From Mesorhizobium sp. M3A.F.Ca.ET.080.04.2.1 (lineage in GTDB: Bacteria; Pseudomonadota; Alphaproteobacteria; Rhizobiales; Rhizobiaceae), in contig NZ_CP034451.1 in the NCBI RefSeq assembly GCF_003952525.1, positions 1,116,001-1,180,000 of the forward strand: 64,000 nt of DNA, read 5' to 3'. The notes beneath the pieces are model-generated. The model did not search any database. It was not told the origin of the DNA and was given only the letters and a program-made list of their open reading frames with translations. The translations under genes were made by a program, and so were the position numbers. Position 1 is the stretch's first letter. Each line of letters starts with the position of its first letter. Shown here piece after piece: positions 15,383-24,660 of this stretch.

Positions 15383-16576
15383 TCAGGCAGTTTGCAGCAT
15401 CACGTCGTGCGGCGCCCCGACCAGTTCGGCATAGCGAGCCGGGTCGGTCGCGCCTTCCGAGTTGATGGTGAGCACGCGCGACGTCGCATCGAGCCCGAGA
15501 GCCGCCCGCATGTCCTTGCTTCCCGCGGCGCGGATCAGCCCGGCGAGCCCCGCGCCGCCGCTCTCGCCGGCGACGATTGCCGGATCGTTGCCGGCGGGCC
15601 GCGCCAGCCGCTTCATCACCGCGACCGCGTCTTCCTCCTCCACGGTCATGAAGGCGTCGGCGACGCGCGCCAGCACGCGCCAGGCGATCAGGGACGGCTC
15701 GGCGCATTCGAGCATCGCCATCACCGTCGACTGCTGATGGGCGATCGTCACGGGACGTCCGGCCTCGGCCGAGGCGTAGACGCAAGCCGAGCGCCTCGGC
15801 TCGACCACCACGGCCTTCGGCCGCCGCTCGCCGAGCAGAATCGCCAGATGGCCGGCGATCGCCGCCGCGAAGCCGCCGACGCCGGCCTGCAGGAAGACGT
15901 GGGTGGGCGCCTCCGGCATCTGCCGCAGCGCCTCGCGCAAGGACACCGTATAACCCTGCATGACAAGGCCGGGCACGCGCTCGTAGCCCAGCCAGGACGT
16001 GTTGGAAACGATCTTCCAGCCGCGCTCGGCGCCGACCCGAGCGACTTCGCGCACCGCATGATCATAGCCGCCCTCGACCTGGACGATCTCGGCGCCGAGG
16101 CGGGCGATGGCCGCGACACGCTCGGCGCTGACGCCGGCATGAACGAAGATGACCGAACGCGCGCCGACCACGCCGGCGCCTTGCGCGACCGAACGGCCAT
16201 GGTTGCCATCGGTGGCGCAGACAAAGATCATGCCGGACGCGATCTCGCGCACTCTTGCGTCGCCGATCTCGCCGACATCGACGGTGCGACCGAGGCGCTT
16301 GCCGGCCTCCTCCAGAACCAGCCGGATGACAGCATAGGCGCCGCCCAGCGCCTTGAAGCTGCCAAGGCCAAGACGCTGGCCCTCGTCCTTCACATGCAGC
16401 GCCGCGATGCCGAGGTCATCGGCCAGTGCCGGCAAGGCGTAAAGAGGCGTTTCAGGATGGCTGTGACGCGCCTTGAGATACTGCTCGGCGCGCTCGGCGC
16501 CCGCCATGCCGAGGGACTCGGCGTCGGCCGCCACCAAGGGCTGGTTGTGTTCGGGACCCTGGTTGAGCAGCATCAT
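15383..16576 (-). CDS. Diaminopropionate ammonia-lyase (copy 1)
   Basis: The product is 397 residues from the ATG at 16574-16576. It is a fold-type II PLP enzyme. The cofactor lysine is K75 in GLGSFKALGG, ATDGNHGRSVAQGA is the substrate loop, and the Gly-rich LQAGVGGFAAAIAGH holds the PLP phosphate. The family splits 2,3-diaminopropionate into pyruvate and ammonia; related enzymes act on serine or threonine, so the substrate is not certain. It is one of two tandem paralogues. The near-identical N-terminus (MMLLN) and shared insertions show recent duplication. An Lrp-type gene diverges upstream of the second copy. Confidence 0.85.
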   Translation of the reverse strand: MMLLNQGPEHNQPLVAADAESLGMAGAERAEQYLKARHSHPETPLYALPALADDLGIAALHVKDEGQRLGLGSFKALGGAYAVIRLVLEEAGKRLGRTVDVGEIGDARVREIASGMIFVCATDGNHGRSVAQGAGVVGARSVIFVHAGVSAERVAAIARLGAEIVQVEGGYDHAVREVARVGAERGWKIVSNTSWLGYERVPGLVMQGYTVSLREALRQMPEAPTHVFLQAGVGGFAAAIAGHLAILLGERRPKAVVVEPRRSACVYASAEAGRPVTIAHQQSTVMAMLECAEPSLIAWRVLARVADAFMTVEEEDAVAVMKRLARPAGNDPAIVAGESGGAGLAGLIRAAGSKDMRAALGLDATSRVLTINSEGATDPARYAELVGAPHDVMLQTA

Positions 16577-16647
16577 GGTATTTTCTTCGAGGCACTGGAC
16601 TTTTCGACGCGCGCGAGAATCGCGGCCCTGGTCTGAGCTAAGTGATT

Positions 16648-16702
16648 GAAGTTTGTTTCGATTTGATGTCGCCGGATGACAGCCTTGGCTGGACTCGACG
16701 CC
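16648..16702 (+). pseudogene. Relic of the Lrp regulator promoter and start codons
   Basis: The block AAGTTTGTTTCG...ATGAC...CTCGACGCC repeats the sequence just before and at the start of the Lrp gene (18021-18068), with one two-base gap before the ATG and a few extra bases after it. Similarity ends after CTCGACGCC. It marks the end of the tandem duplication that created the two lyase genes; only the first few codons remain. Confidence 0.55.
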
Positions 16703-16743
16703 GGTCCATGCCGGAAGGCGGCCGGCGTTGATGGTCAAATTGC

Positions 16744-17946
16744 TCATGCCGGCTCTTGTGCCCCCAAGACCTCTTCCAGCGCCATGCCGACCAGCTCGGT
16801 GTAGCGGCCCGGGTCGGTCGCGCCTTCGGAGTTGACGATCAGGACGCGGGAGCTGCTGTCGATGCCAAGCGCCATGCGCATGTCCTTGTCTTCGGCGGCG
16901 CGGATCAGCCCCGCGAGCCCTACCCCGCCGCTCTCGCCGGAGACGATCGCCGGATCGTTGCCCAGGGGGCGCGCCAGCCGGTTCATCACCGCGACCGCAT
17001 CTTCCTCGTCGACCGTCATGAAGGCATCGCCCAGGCGCGACAGCACGCGCCAGGCGAGCGGCGACGGCTCGTGGCATTCGAGCATCGCCATGACCGTCGG
17101 CTGCTCATGCGCAATCTTCATCGGGCGCCCGGCCTCGGCGGTGGCGTAGATGCAGGCAGCTCGAGCCGGCTCGACCACCACGACCTTTGGCCGCTGCTCC
17201 CCGAGCACGATCGCCAGATGGCCGGCGACCGCCGCCGCGAAGCCGCCGACGCCGGCCTGCAGGAAGACATGGGTGGGCGGCGCGGGCAGTCGCCGCAGCG
17301 CCTCGCGCACGATCACCGTATAGCCTTGCATGACAAGGCCTGGAATGCGTTCGTAGCCCGGCCAGGAGGTGTCGGAAACGACCGTCCAGCCGCGCTCGGC
17401 GGCAATGCGGGCGGCTTCGCGCACCGAATGGTCGTAGCCGCCCTCGACCCTGACCATCTCGGCGCCGAAGCGGGCGATCGCCGCGACCCGCTCGCGGCTT
17501 ACGCCGGCATGGACGAAGACCACCGAGCGCGCGCCGACCACGCCGGCGCCCTGCGCCACCGAGCGGCCGTGATTGCCGTCGGTCGCGCAGCAGAAGGTCA
17601 TCTGCGCGGCGACCGCGCGCACTGGTGCGTCGTTGATCTCGCCGACATCGACGGCGCGGCCGAGCCGCCTCCCGGCTTCCTCCAGCACCAGCCGGATGAC
17701 GGCATAAGCGCCGCCCAGCGCCTTGAAACTGCCGAGGCCGAGACGCCTGCCTTCGTCCTTGACGTGCAGCGCAGCGATGCCGAGCGCGCCAGCCAGCGCC
17801 GGCAGGGCGTGCAGGGGCGTCTCGGCATGGTTGTCGCGGGCTTCGAGGAAACGCTCCGCCTCCTCGGCGCCGGCGATGCCGAGGGTGGCGGCATCGGTCG
17901 CGGCAAGCGGCTGGTCGTGTTCGGGATGGCGGTTGAGCAGCATCAT
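16744..17946 (-). CDS. Diaminopropionate ammonia-lyase (copy 2)
   Basis: The product is 400 residues and aligns with copy 1 over its full length without large gaps. K75 in GLGSFKALGG, ATDGNHGRSVAQGA and LQAGVGGFAAAVAGH are all kept, so it should be active. It differs mainly at surface positions (for example NDAPVRAVAA against GDARVREIAS) and at the C-terminus (GMALEEVLGAQEPA). It is read away from the Lrp gene, from a shared intergenic region of about 100 bases. This is the usual layout of an Lrp-controlled catabolic gene. Confidence 0.87.
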   Translation of the reverse strand: MMLLNRHPEHDQPLAATDAATLGIAGAEEAERFLEARDNHAETPLHALPALAGALGIAALHVKDEGRRLGLGSFKALGGAYAVIRLVLEEAGRRLGRAVDVGEINDAPVRAVAAQMTFCCATDGNHGRSVAQGAGVVGARSVVFVHAGVSRERVAAIARFGAEMVRVEGGYDHSVREAARIAAERGWTVVSDTSWPGYERIPGLVMQGYTVIVREALRRLPAPPTHVFLQAGVGGFAAAVAGHLAIVLGEQRPKVVVVEPARAACIYATAEAGRPMKIAHEQPTVMAMLECHEPSPLAWRVLSRLGDAFMTVDEEDAVAVMNRLARPLGNDPAIVSGESGGVGLAGLIRAAEDKDMRMALGIDSSSRVLIVNSEGATDPGRYTELVGMALEEVLGAQEPA

Positions 17947-18047
17947 GGCGTTTTCCCTGTGGTGCGCTGAAATCTATTGCAGAGCGCATGAGAAAGGCGC
18001 TCTGATTTGGCCGCCTCCATGCAAGTTTGTTTCGTCTGGACGTCGCT

Positions 18048-18515
18048 ATGACCGCAAACCTCGACGCCCTCGACCGGGCGATCCTGTCCATCCTGCAGAA
18101 GGACAACACCACACCGCAGCGGATCATCGGCGAGGCGGTCAACCTGTCGGCGCCGGCCGTGCAGCGGCGCATCAGGCGCATGGAGGAGACAGGCGTCATC
18201 CGCGCCAATGTCGCGCTCGTCGATCCGGCCAGGGTCGGCCATCCGATCACCATCTTCGTCGAGGTCGAGGTGGAGAGCGAGCGCGCCGAACTGATCGACG
18301 CCGCCAAGCGCGGCTTCGCAGCCGTGCCCGAGGTGCAGCAATGCTACTACGTGACCGGCGAGGCCGACTTTATCCTCGTCGTCACCGTGGCGAGCATGGC
18401 CGACTACGAGGCGCTGACCCGACGGCTGTTCTTCGAGAACAACAACGTCAAGCGGTTCCGGACTTTCGTGGCGATGGACCGGGTGAAGGTCGGGATGGAA
18501 GTGCCAGTGGGGTGA
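18048..18515 (+). CDS. Lrp/AsnC family transcriptional regulator
   Basis: The product is 155 residues from the ATG at 18048. The N-terminal helix-turn-helix is typical (ALDRAILSILQKDNTTPQRI, then LSAPAVQRRIRRMEETGVI). The C-terminal RAM ligand domain has VQQCYYVTGEADFILVVTV. Such proteins form octamers and sense amino acids. The divergent ammonia-lyase is the likely target, by position. A TTG 21 bases upstream is an alternative start with no advantage. Confidence 0.93.
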   Translation: MTANLDALDRAILSILQKDNTTPQRIIGEAVNLSAPAVQRRIRRMEETGVIRANVALVDPARVGHPITIFVEVEVESERAELIDAAKRGFAAVPEVQQCYYVTGEADFILVVTVASMADYEALTRRLFFENNNVKRFRTFVAMDRVKVGMEVPVG

Positions 18516-18521
18516 GTGGCT

Positions 18522-18546
18522 ATCTCCCCTCTCGTGGGGGGAGATC
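18522..18546. repeat. Family A half-element forming a hairpin between convergent genes
   Basis: ATCTCCCC and GGGGAGAT pair around TCTCGTGG between the Lrp stop and the LivM stop, and the right arm includes the LivM stop codon. It could act as a two-way terminator, though it lacks a T-run. Confidence 0.5.
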
Positions 18547-19528
18547 AGCTGTCACCGCGGCCCCGCGCCAGCCATCTCGCATAGACCTCCCCGACGATCC
18601 CGCGCCGGAAGATCAGCACGCAGACCATGAAGATCACGCCGGTGGCGATCGTCACCGGGAAGCCGGAGGTGGCCAGCGTGTTTTCGAGCCCGACGACGAG
18701 GCCGGCGCCGACCACCGGGCCGACCATGGTGCCGATGCCGCCGAGCAGGGTCATCAGGATCACCTCGCCCGACATCTGCCAGGTGACGTCGGTGAGCGTG
18801 GCGAACTGGAAGACGATCGCCTTGGTCGCGCCGGCGAGGCCGGCAAGGGCGGCCGACATGACGAAGGCGGCGAGCTTGTAGCGGCCGACCGAATAGCCGA
18901 GCGAGATGGCGCGATTCTCGTTCTCCCTTATCGAGCGCAGGATCATGCCGAAGGGCGAGTTGACGATGCGCCAGATGGCGAAGACGCCGATCAGGAAAAC
19001 GGCGAGCACGAAGAAATACATGTTCATTGGCACGTTGAGATCGACGACGCCGAACAGATGGCCGCGCGGCACCCCCTGGATGCCGTCCTCGCCTTCGGTG
19101 AAGGGCGCCTGGACGCAGAAGAAATAGAACATCTGCGCCAGCGCAAGCGTGATCATGGCGAAGTAGATGCCCTGCCGGCGGATGGCGAGGAAGCCCATGA
19201 CGAGGCCCATGCCAGCCGCACCTGCGGTGCCGAGCAGGATCCCGGCCTCCGGCGGCCAACCCCAGGCCTTCACCGCATAGGCGCAGAAATAGGCGGCGCC
19301 GCCGAAGAAGGCGGCGTGGCCGAAGGAGAGCAGACCGGTATAGCCCAGGAGCAGGTTGAAGGCGCAGGCGAACAGCGCAAAGCACAGCATCTTCATCACG
19401 AAGATCGGGTAGATGAGGAAGGGGGCTGCGACGAGCGCCAGGATGCCGAGCGCAACCAGCGCCCGCTCCATTCTGATGGAGGCAGCGGCGCGCTCTTGGT
19501 GAAGGGTCGCCTCGCTCATCTCAGGCAT
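18545..19528 (-). CDS. livM: Branched-chain amino-acid-type ABC transporter permease LivM
   Basis: The product is 327 residues with about nine transmembrane helices. It carries the LivM signatures FNLLLGYTGLLSFGHAAFFG near residue 58 and a Gly-rich EVILMTLLGGIGTMVGPVVG near residue 250. It forms the inner-membrane channel with LivH. The ATG at 19526-19528 overlaps the livH stop by eight bases, so the two are translationally coupled. The substrate may not be branched-chain amino acids; neighbours point to a sugar acid or related compound. Last gene of the transporter operon. Confidence 0.93.
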   Translation of the reverse strand: MPEMSEATLHQERAAASIRMERALVALGILALVAAPFLIYPIFVMKMLCFALFACAFNLLLGYTGLLSFGHAAFFGGAAYFCAYAVKAWGWPPEAGILLGTAGAAGMGLVMGFLAIRRQGIYFAMITLALAQMFYFFCVQAPFTEGEDGIQGVPRGHLFGVVDLNVPMNMYFFVLAVFLIGVFAIWRIVNSPFGMILRSIRENENRAISLGYSVGRYKLAAFVMSAALAGLAGATKAIVFQFATLTDVTWQMSGEVILMTLLGGIGTMVGPVVGAGLVVGLENTLATSGFPVTIATGVIFMVCVLIFRRGIVGEVYARWLARGRGDS

Positions 19529-20408
19529 CCCTTCCGAACAGGCCGGCGGGCCGAAGCAGCAGCACGATCGCCATGATGACGAAGACGACGAGGTTCGAGG
19601 CCTCGGGATAGAAAACCTTGGTCAGGCCCTCGGCGAGGCCGAGCATGTAGCCGGTGACGATGGCGCCGAGGATCGAGCCCATGCCGCCGACCACGACGAC
19701 GGCGAAGACGACGATGATCAGGTCCGAGCCCATCAGCGGGCTGACCTGGTAGACGGGCGCGGCGAGGATGCCGGCGAGGCCGGCAAGGGCGGCGCCCAGC
19801 CCATAGGTGAGCATCAACAGCAGCGGCACGTTGACGCCGAAGGCTTGCACCAGTTCGGGGTTCTCGGTCGCGGCGCGCAAATACGAGCCGAGCCTGGTCT
19901 TCTCGATCAAGAGCCAGGTGCCGATGCAGACGATGAGCGAGGCCACCACCACCCAGCCGCGATAATTGGGCAGGAACATGAAGCCGAGATTGGTGCCGCC
20001 GGCGAGCAGCGTCGGCACCGCGTAAGGGTTGCCGGAGACGCCGTAGTAGAAGCGGAACACGCCTTCGATCACGAGCGCCAGGCCGAAGGTGAAGAGCAGC
20101 CCGTAGAGCGGGTCGAGGCGGTAGAGGCGCGACAGCGCGAGACGTTCCACCACGATGCCGAACAGGCCGACGGCCAAAGGCACGACGACCAGCGCCGGCC
20201 AGTAGCCGATGCCCAGATGCACCAGCAGCAGATAGCCGATGAAGGCGCCGAGCATATAGAGCGCGCCATGGGCAAAGTTGATGATGCGCAACAGCCCGAA
20301 GATGACGGCCAGCCCGAGGCTGAGCATGGCGTAGAAAGAGCCGTTGATCAGACCGACAAGGAGTTGGCCGAGCAGGGCCTGGATGGGGATGCCGAAGATC
20401 ATGGTCAT
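19521..20408 (-). CDS. livH: Branched-chain amino-acid-type ABC transporter permease LivH
   Basis: The product is 295 residues with about eight helices. The LivH signature is at residues 20-50: GLINGSFYAMLSLGLAVIFG and INFAHGALYMLGAF. The EAA-like VVVGGMGSILGAIVTGY loop is near 250. It pairs with LivM. GGAG stands before the ATG. The 331-base gap from livF is filled by a palindromic repeat element, which separates the ATPase genes from the permease genes of one operon. Confidence 0.93.
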   Translation of the reverse strand: MTMIFGIPIQALLGQLLVGLINGSFYAMLSLGLAVIFGLLRIINFAHGALYMLGAFIGYLLLVHLGIGYWPALVVVPLAVGLFGIVVERLALSRLYRLDPLYGLLFTFGLALVIEGVFRFYYGVSGNPYAVPTLLAGGTNLGFMFLPNYRGWVVVASLIVCIGTWLLIEKTRLGSYLRAATENPELVQAFGVNVPLLLMLTYGLGAALAGLAGILAAPVYQVSPLMGSDLIIVVFAVVVVGGMGSILGAIVTGYMLGLAEGLTKVFYPEASNLVVFVIMAIVLLLRPAGLFGRDA

Positions 20409-20458
20409 GGCGTGATCTCCGCGAGAACTGCGGATATCGGCAAGTCCAACTGTCCTCG

Positions 20459-20642
20459 CCGGCGCTGCCCCTCACCTGCCTGCCGGCATCCTCTTCCCGT
20501 ATAGTGACGGGGAGAGGGACGCTGTCGCCGACGGTTTCGCCAATCACCAACGTTGCAAGAAGGGCGATGAGGTTGCGGCCAGCCCCTTTTCCCCGTCTCT
20601 ATACGGGGAGAAGTGCCCGGCAGGGCGATGTGGGGCGGCGCC
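20459..20642. repeat. Composite palindromic intergenic element, family B
   Basis: The ends are inverted copies: GGCGCTGCCCC at the left and its degenerate complement at the right. Inside are CCCGTATAGTGACGGGGAGA and its partner TCTATACGGGGAGA. The centre reads GGTTTCGCCAATCACCAACG, the same core found in family A elements. The second copy is at 36031-36215. It lies inside the liv operon, between livF and livH. Confidence 0.8.
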
Positions 20643-20739
20643 GACGCCCGGAAGGCAAGGGCCAAGATGCAATCCGCACGCGATCGGAGGCGTCCCGAAG
20701 GCTCCCCCTCTCCTGCAGGTGTTCCTTGCGTTGCTGCCA

Positions 20740-21436
<697 letters not shown>

Positions 21437-21444
<8 letters not shown>

Positions 21445-22237
21445 GCTCGGTCCCCATATAGGCGACCCGCACGCGCTCGTCCCGGCTGACGGTCGCATAG
21501 TCGCCGGCGGCCAGCACCTGGCCGCGCTGCATGACGGTGATCCAGTCGCAGAGGTCGGCGACGACGGCGAGGTTATGCTCGACCATCAGCACCGCGCGGT
21601 CGCGGGCCAGCGAGCGGATGATGCCGGAGATCATGCCGACATCCTCATGCCCCATGCCGGCCATCGGCTCGTCGAGCAGAAGCACCTTGGGGTCGAGCGC
21701 CAGCGTGGTGGCGATCTCCAGCACGCGCTTGCGGCCATAGGAGAGGTCGCCGGCCAGCCGGTGCGCGGCATCGTCGAGGCCGACGATCGCGAGCAGCTCG
21801 CGCGCCCTCGGCGTCAGCCGGTCCAGGGATGCGAGCGAGCGCCAGAACTGGTAGCCCAGCCCGCCCGGCCGCTGCAGCGCCACGCGCACATTGTCGAGCG
21901 CGGTGAGATGCGGAAAGATCGCCGAGATCTGGAACGAGCGCACCAGCCCCATGCGCGCCACCCTGGCCGGCGGCGTGCGGGTGATGTCGGTGCCGAGCAG
22001 CTCGATCCTGCCGCTGGTCGGCTGCAGGAATTTGGTCAACAGGTTGAAGATGGTGGTCTTGCCGGCGCCGTTGGGGCCGATCAGCGCATGGATCTTGCCG
22101 TGATGGACGTCGAGATCGACATCCTTGACCGCGACGAAGCCGGCGAAGTCGCGCCTGAGGCCGCGGGCGGAAAGCACCACCCGCGGCATCTGTTTTGTGC
22201 CGTCCCGTCGGATGGCGGTCGTGGTGTCGAGCGTCAC
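21437..22237 (-). CDS. livG: Branched-chain amino-acid-type ABC transporter ATPase LivG
   Basis: The product is 266 residues from a GTG at 22235-22237 that overlaps the livK stop (GTGA). Walker A is GPNGAGKTTIFNLL, the signature is LSYGRKRVLEIATTL, and Walker B is KVLLLDEPMAGMGHED. The N-terminal 16 residues before MPRVVLSARG are unusual, so the ATG at 22189 is a possible true start. It partners LivF. Confidence 0.92.
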
Positions 22238-23442
22238 TTGCTGACGAGCGGACAGCCGCTTTCCTCGGCCTTCAGGAAGGCCTTGTCGCCGGGAATGGTC
22301 GCCAGATAATTGTAGTAGTCCCAGTCCTTCTTGCTCTCTTCCGGCTTCTTGACCTGGTAGAGATACATGTCGTGCACCATCGAGCCGTCGGCCTGCACCT
22401 TGCCGTTGACGGTGAACACGTCGTTGACCGGCATCTCATGCAGCTGCTTGGCGACCGCCTCGGTCTCGTCGGTGCCGGCCTTGTCGATGGCCTTCAAATA
22501 CTGTGTCACCGCCGAATAGGTGCCGGCCTGGATCATGTTGGGCATGCGGTTGGTGCGCTTGAAGAAACGCTGCGCGAAATCGCGGCTCACGTCATCGCGG
22601 TCCCAGTAATAGCCTTCGGTCAGCACCACGCCCTGCGCCGCCTGGAGGCCGAGGCCATGCACCTCGGCGAGCGTGAAGAGCAGTGCTGCCAAGCGCTGGC
22701 CGCCGGCGACGATGCCGAATTCGGCCGCCTGCTTGATCGAGTTGGAAGTGTCGAGGCCGGCATTGGCAAGGCCGATGATCTTGGCGCCGGAGGACTGCGC
22801 CTGCAGCAGGAAGGAGGAGTAGTCGGTCGAGCCCAGCGGGTAGCGCACCTCGCCCAGCACCTTGCCGCCGCTGGCTTCGACCAGCTTGGCGGTCTGCTCC
22901 TTCAGCGAATAGCCGAAGGCGTAGTCGACGGTGATGAAATACCAGCTGTCGCCGCCCTGCTGCACCAGGGCGCCGCCGGTGCCGACGGCCTGCGAATGGG
23001 TGTCATAGGCCCAGTGAAAGCCATAGGGCGAGCACTGCTTGCCGGTGAGGTCGGTGGAAGCGGCGCCGGTGACGATGTCGATCTTCTTCTTTTCCTTGGA
23101 AAGCCCCTGGACGGCGAGCGCCACGGAAGACGTCGTAAGCTCCATGATCGCGTCGACCTGTTCGGTGTCGTACCACTGGCGCGCGATGTTGGAGGCGATG
23201 TCCGGCTTGTTCTGGTGGTCGGCGCTGACGACCTCGATCGGCGCGCCCTGCACCTTGCCGCCGAAATCCTCGACCGCCATCTTGGCGGCCTCGACCGACC
23301 ATTTGCCGCCGAAATCGGCATAGACGCCCGACTGGTCGTTGAGGATGCCGATCTTGACCTTGCCGTCGGAAATTTCGCCAGCCGCCGCCGGCATTGCGGT
23401 TGCCGCAATGAGCGCGGCTGAGACGAGATAGGATGCTTTCAC
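22234..23442 (-). CDS. livK: ABC transporter periplasmic binding protein (LivK/Leu-Ile-Val type)
   Basis: The product is 402 residues from the GTG at 23440-23442, chosen because AGGGAGG lies nine bases upstream. The signal peptide is VKASYLVSAALIAATAMPAA with cleavage near AAAG. The mature protein has the family start KVKIGILNDQSGVYADFGG and the ligand region SSVALAVQGLSKEKK, GFHWAYDTHSQAVGTG and VDYAFGYSL. Its ligand is unknown; the same fold binds amino acids, aromatic acids and sugar acids. It heads the transporter part of the operon, 250 bases after the aldolase gene. Confidence 0.93.
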   Translation of the reverse strand: MKASYLVSAALIAATAMPAAAGEISDGKVKIGILNDQSGVYADFGGKWSVEAAKMAVEDFGGKVQGAPIEVVSADHQNKPDIASNIARQWYDTEQVDAIMELTTSSVALAVQGLSKEKKKIDIVTGAASTDLTGKQCSPYGFHWAYDTHSQAVGTGGALVQQGGDSWYFITVDYAFGYSLKEQTAKLVEASGGKVLGEVRYPLGSTDYSSFLLQAQSSGAKIIGLANAGLDTSNSIKQAAEFGIVAGGQRLAALLFTLAEVHGLGLQAAQGVVLTEGYYWDRDDVSRDFAQRFFKRTNRMPNMIQAGTYSAVTQYLKAIDKAGTDETEAVAKQLHEMPVNDVFTVNGKVQADGSMVHDMYLYQVKKPEESKKDWDYYNYLATIPGDKAFLKAEESGCPLVSK

Positions 23443-23692
23443 TGATGGTTCCTCCCTTGTGGTCAACCACGTCAAACGCGGCTGCCTCGCAATGGTTCAA
23501 CTATCCCCCAATTTTCGTGAGAATACGGACCCGCTCCCGCTCGCCACCTCCATCCCGCGGGATCATGCCGCTGCCTGCCGAGTGGCAGGCGTGGCGACCC
23601 TAGCACCGGGCCCGCGGCTGCGAGAATGCTATTTTCGTAGCATGCCGGGTCTGCGCCCTCGCCCTGTTGCTCACGTCTGCGTGAAGGTGAAT

Positions 23693-24616
23693 TCAGCCGG
23701 CCGCGCCCGATACCTTGATGGAGGCGAAACCGGTCTTGCCCAGCCGCTCGAACAGGTCCGCACGCTCCGAGGGCGACAGGCGGCGCAACGGCGGCATCAG
23801 CCGCTCCCAGCCGGCCTCGCCGGTCATTTCGGCAAGTGCTGCCTTGACGCTGGCCATCAGCGGGAAGCCGGCGAGCGCGCCGCGGATGGCCATCGCCGCG
23901 GCCGCCGCCTCGCGGCCATTATCGCCTTCGGGATCCGACCAGGCGATCTGCGACAGCGCGCCGGTGACGTTGGTGGTGGCCGAGATGCAGCCGGCGAATC
24001 GCGCGCTCCTCCACTCGCTCAGGCTCCCTTCGGAGCTCGGGAAGACATCGAAGCCCGGGAATTGAGCGGCCAGCGCGCGCGAGAAGGCGATGTCGCCCGA
24101 GGAGTCCTTCAGGCCGATGACGACCTCGGCATAGCGCTGGCGCAGCCTGGCGATCGTCTCGGAGCTGAAGGAAACGCCGGTGTTCTGCGGGATGTGGTAG
24201 AGGTAGATTTTCACGCCAGAGGCGCCGGCCATGCCGATGACCTCGCCGACATAGTCGGCCAGGCTCTCGGCATCGATGCCCTTGTAATAGAAAGGCGGCA
24301 GGAGCAGCGCCCCGGCAAAGCCGAGGTCGCGCACAGCCCTCGTCAGCGCCGCGGCATCGGCCATCGCCGAGGCCCCGGCGCCGACCATCACCCGCTCCAG
24401 CGGCAGGCCGGAAGCGGCCACCGCCCGCATCGCGGCAACGCGCTGCTCGACCGAAAACGATGTCGCCTCGCCGGTGGTGCCGAGCAGGTTGATGCCGTCG
24501 CAGCCGCCCTCGCCGAGCAGCCAGCGGCAATGGGCGATCAGACGGCCGGTGTCGATCGTGAGATCGGCGTTGAGCGGGGTCGGGGTGGCGGCGATGACGC
24601 CTTGCAGTCTGTCCAT
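23693..24616 (-). CDS. DapA-family class I aldolase (dihydrodipicolinate-synthase-like)
   Basis: The product is 307 residues. GTTGE lies at 46-50, the catalytic Tyr at about 138-140 in KIYLYHIP, and the Schiff-base lysine is K170 in IGLKDSSGD. The length fits the family. It follows an IlvD/Edd dehydratase by 44 bases. In such pairs the dehydratase makes a 2-keto-3-deoxy acid and the aldolase cleaves it to pyruvate and an aldehyde. True lysine-biosynthesis DapA is unlikely in this context. The exact substrate is not readable from the sequence. Confidence 0.9.
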   Translation of the reverse strand: MDRLQGVIAATPTPLNADLTIDTGRLIAHCRWLLGEGGCDGINLLGTTGEATSFSVEQRVAAMRAVAASGLPLERVMVGAGASAMADAAALTRAVRDLGFAGALLLPPFYYKGIDAESLADYVGEVIGMAGASGVKIYLYHIPQNTGVSFSSETIARLRQRYAEVVIGLKDSSGDIAFSRALAAQFPGFDVFPSSEGSLSEWRSARFAGCISATTNVTGALSQIAWSDPEGDNGREAAAAAMAIRGALAGFPLMASVKAALAEMTGEAGWERLMPPLRRLSPSERADLFERLGKTGFASIKVSGAAG

Positions 24617-24660
24617 CTATGACTTTCCGTCGCGTGGTTGCGAAACCGGGCCGGTCGCGT

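Noticed and set aside
16577..17077. Upstream extension of lyase copy 1 by 167 codons
   Set aside because: It runs through the intergenic space and antisense-frame Arg-rich sequence of copy 2; the ATG at 16574-16576 aligns with that of copy 2.
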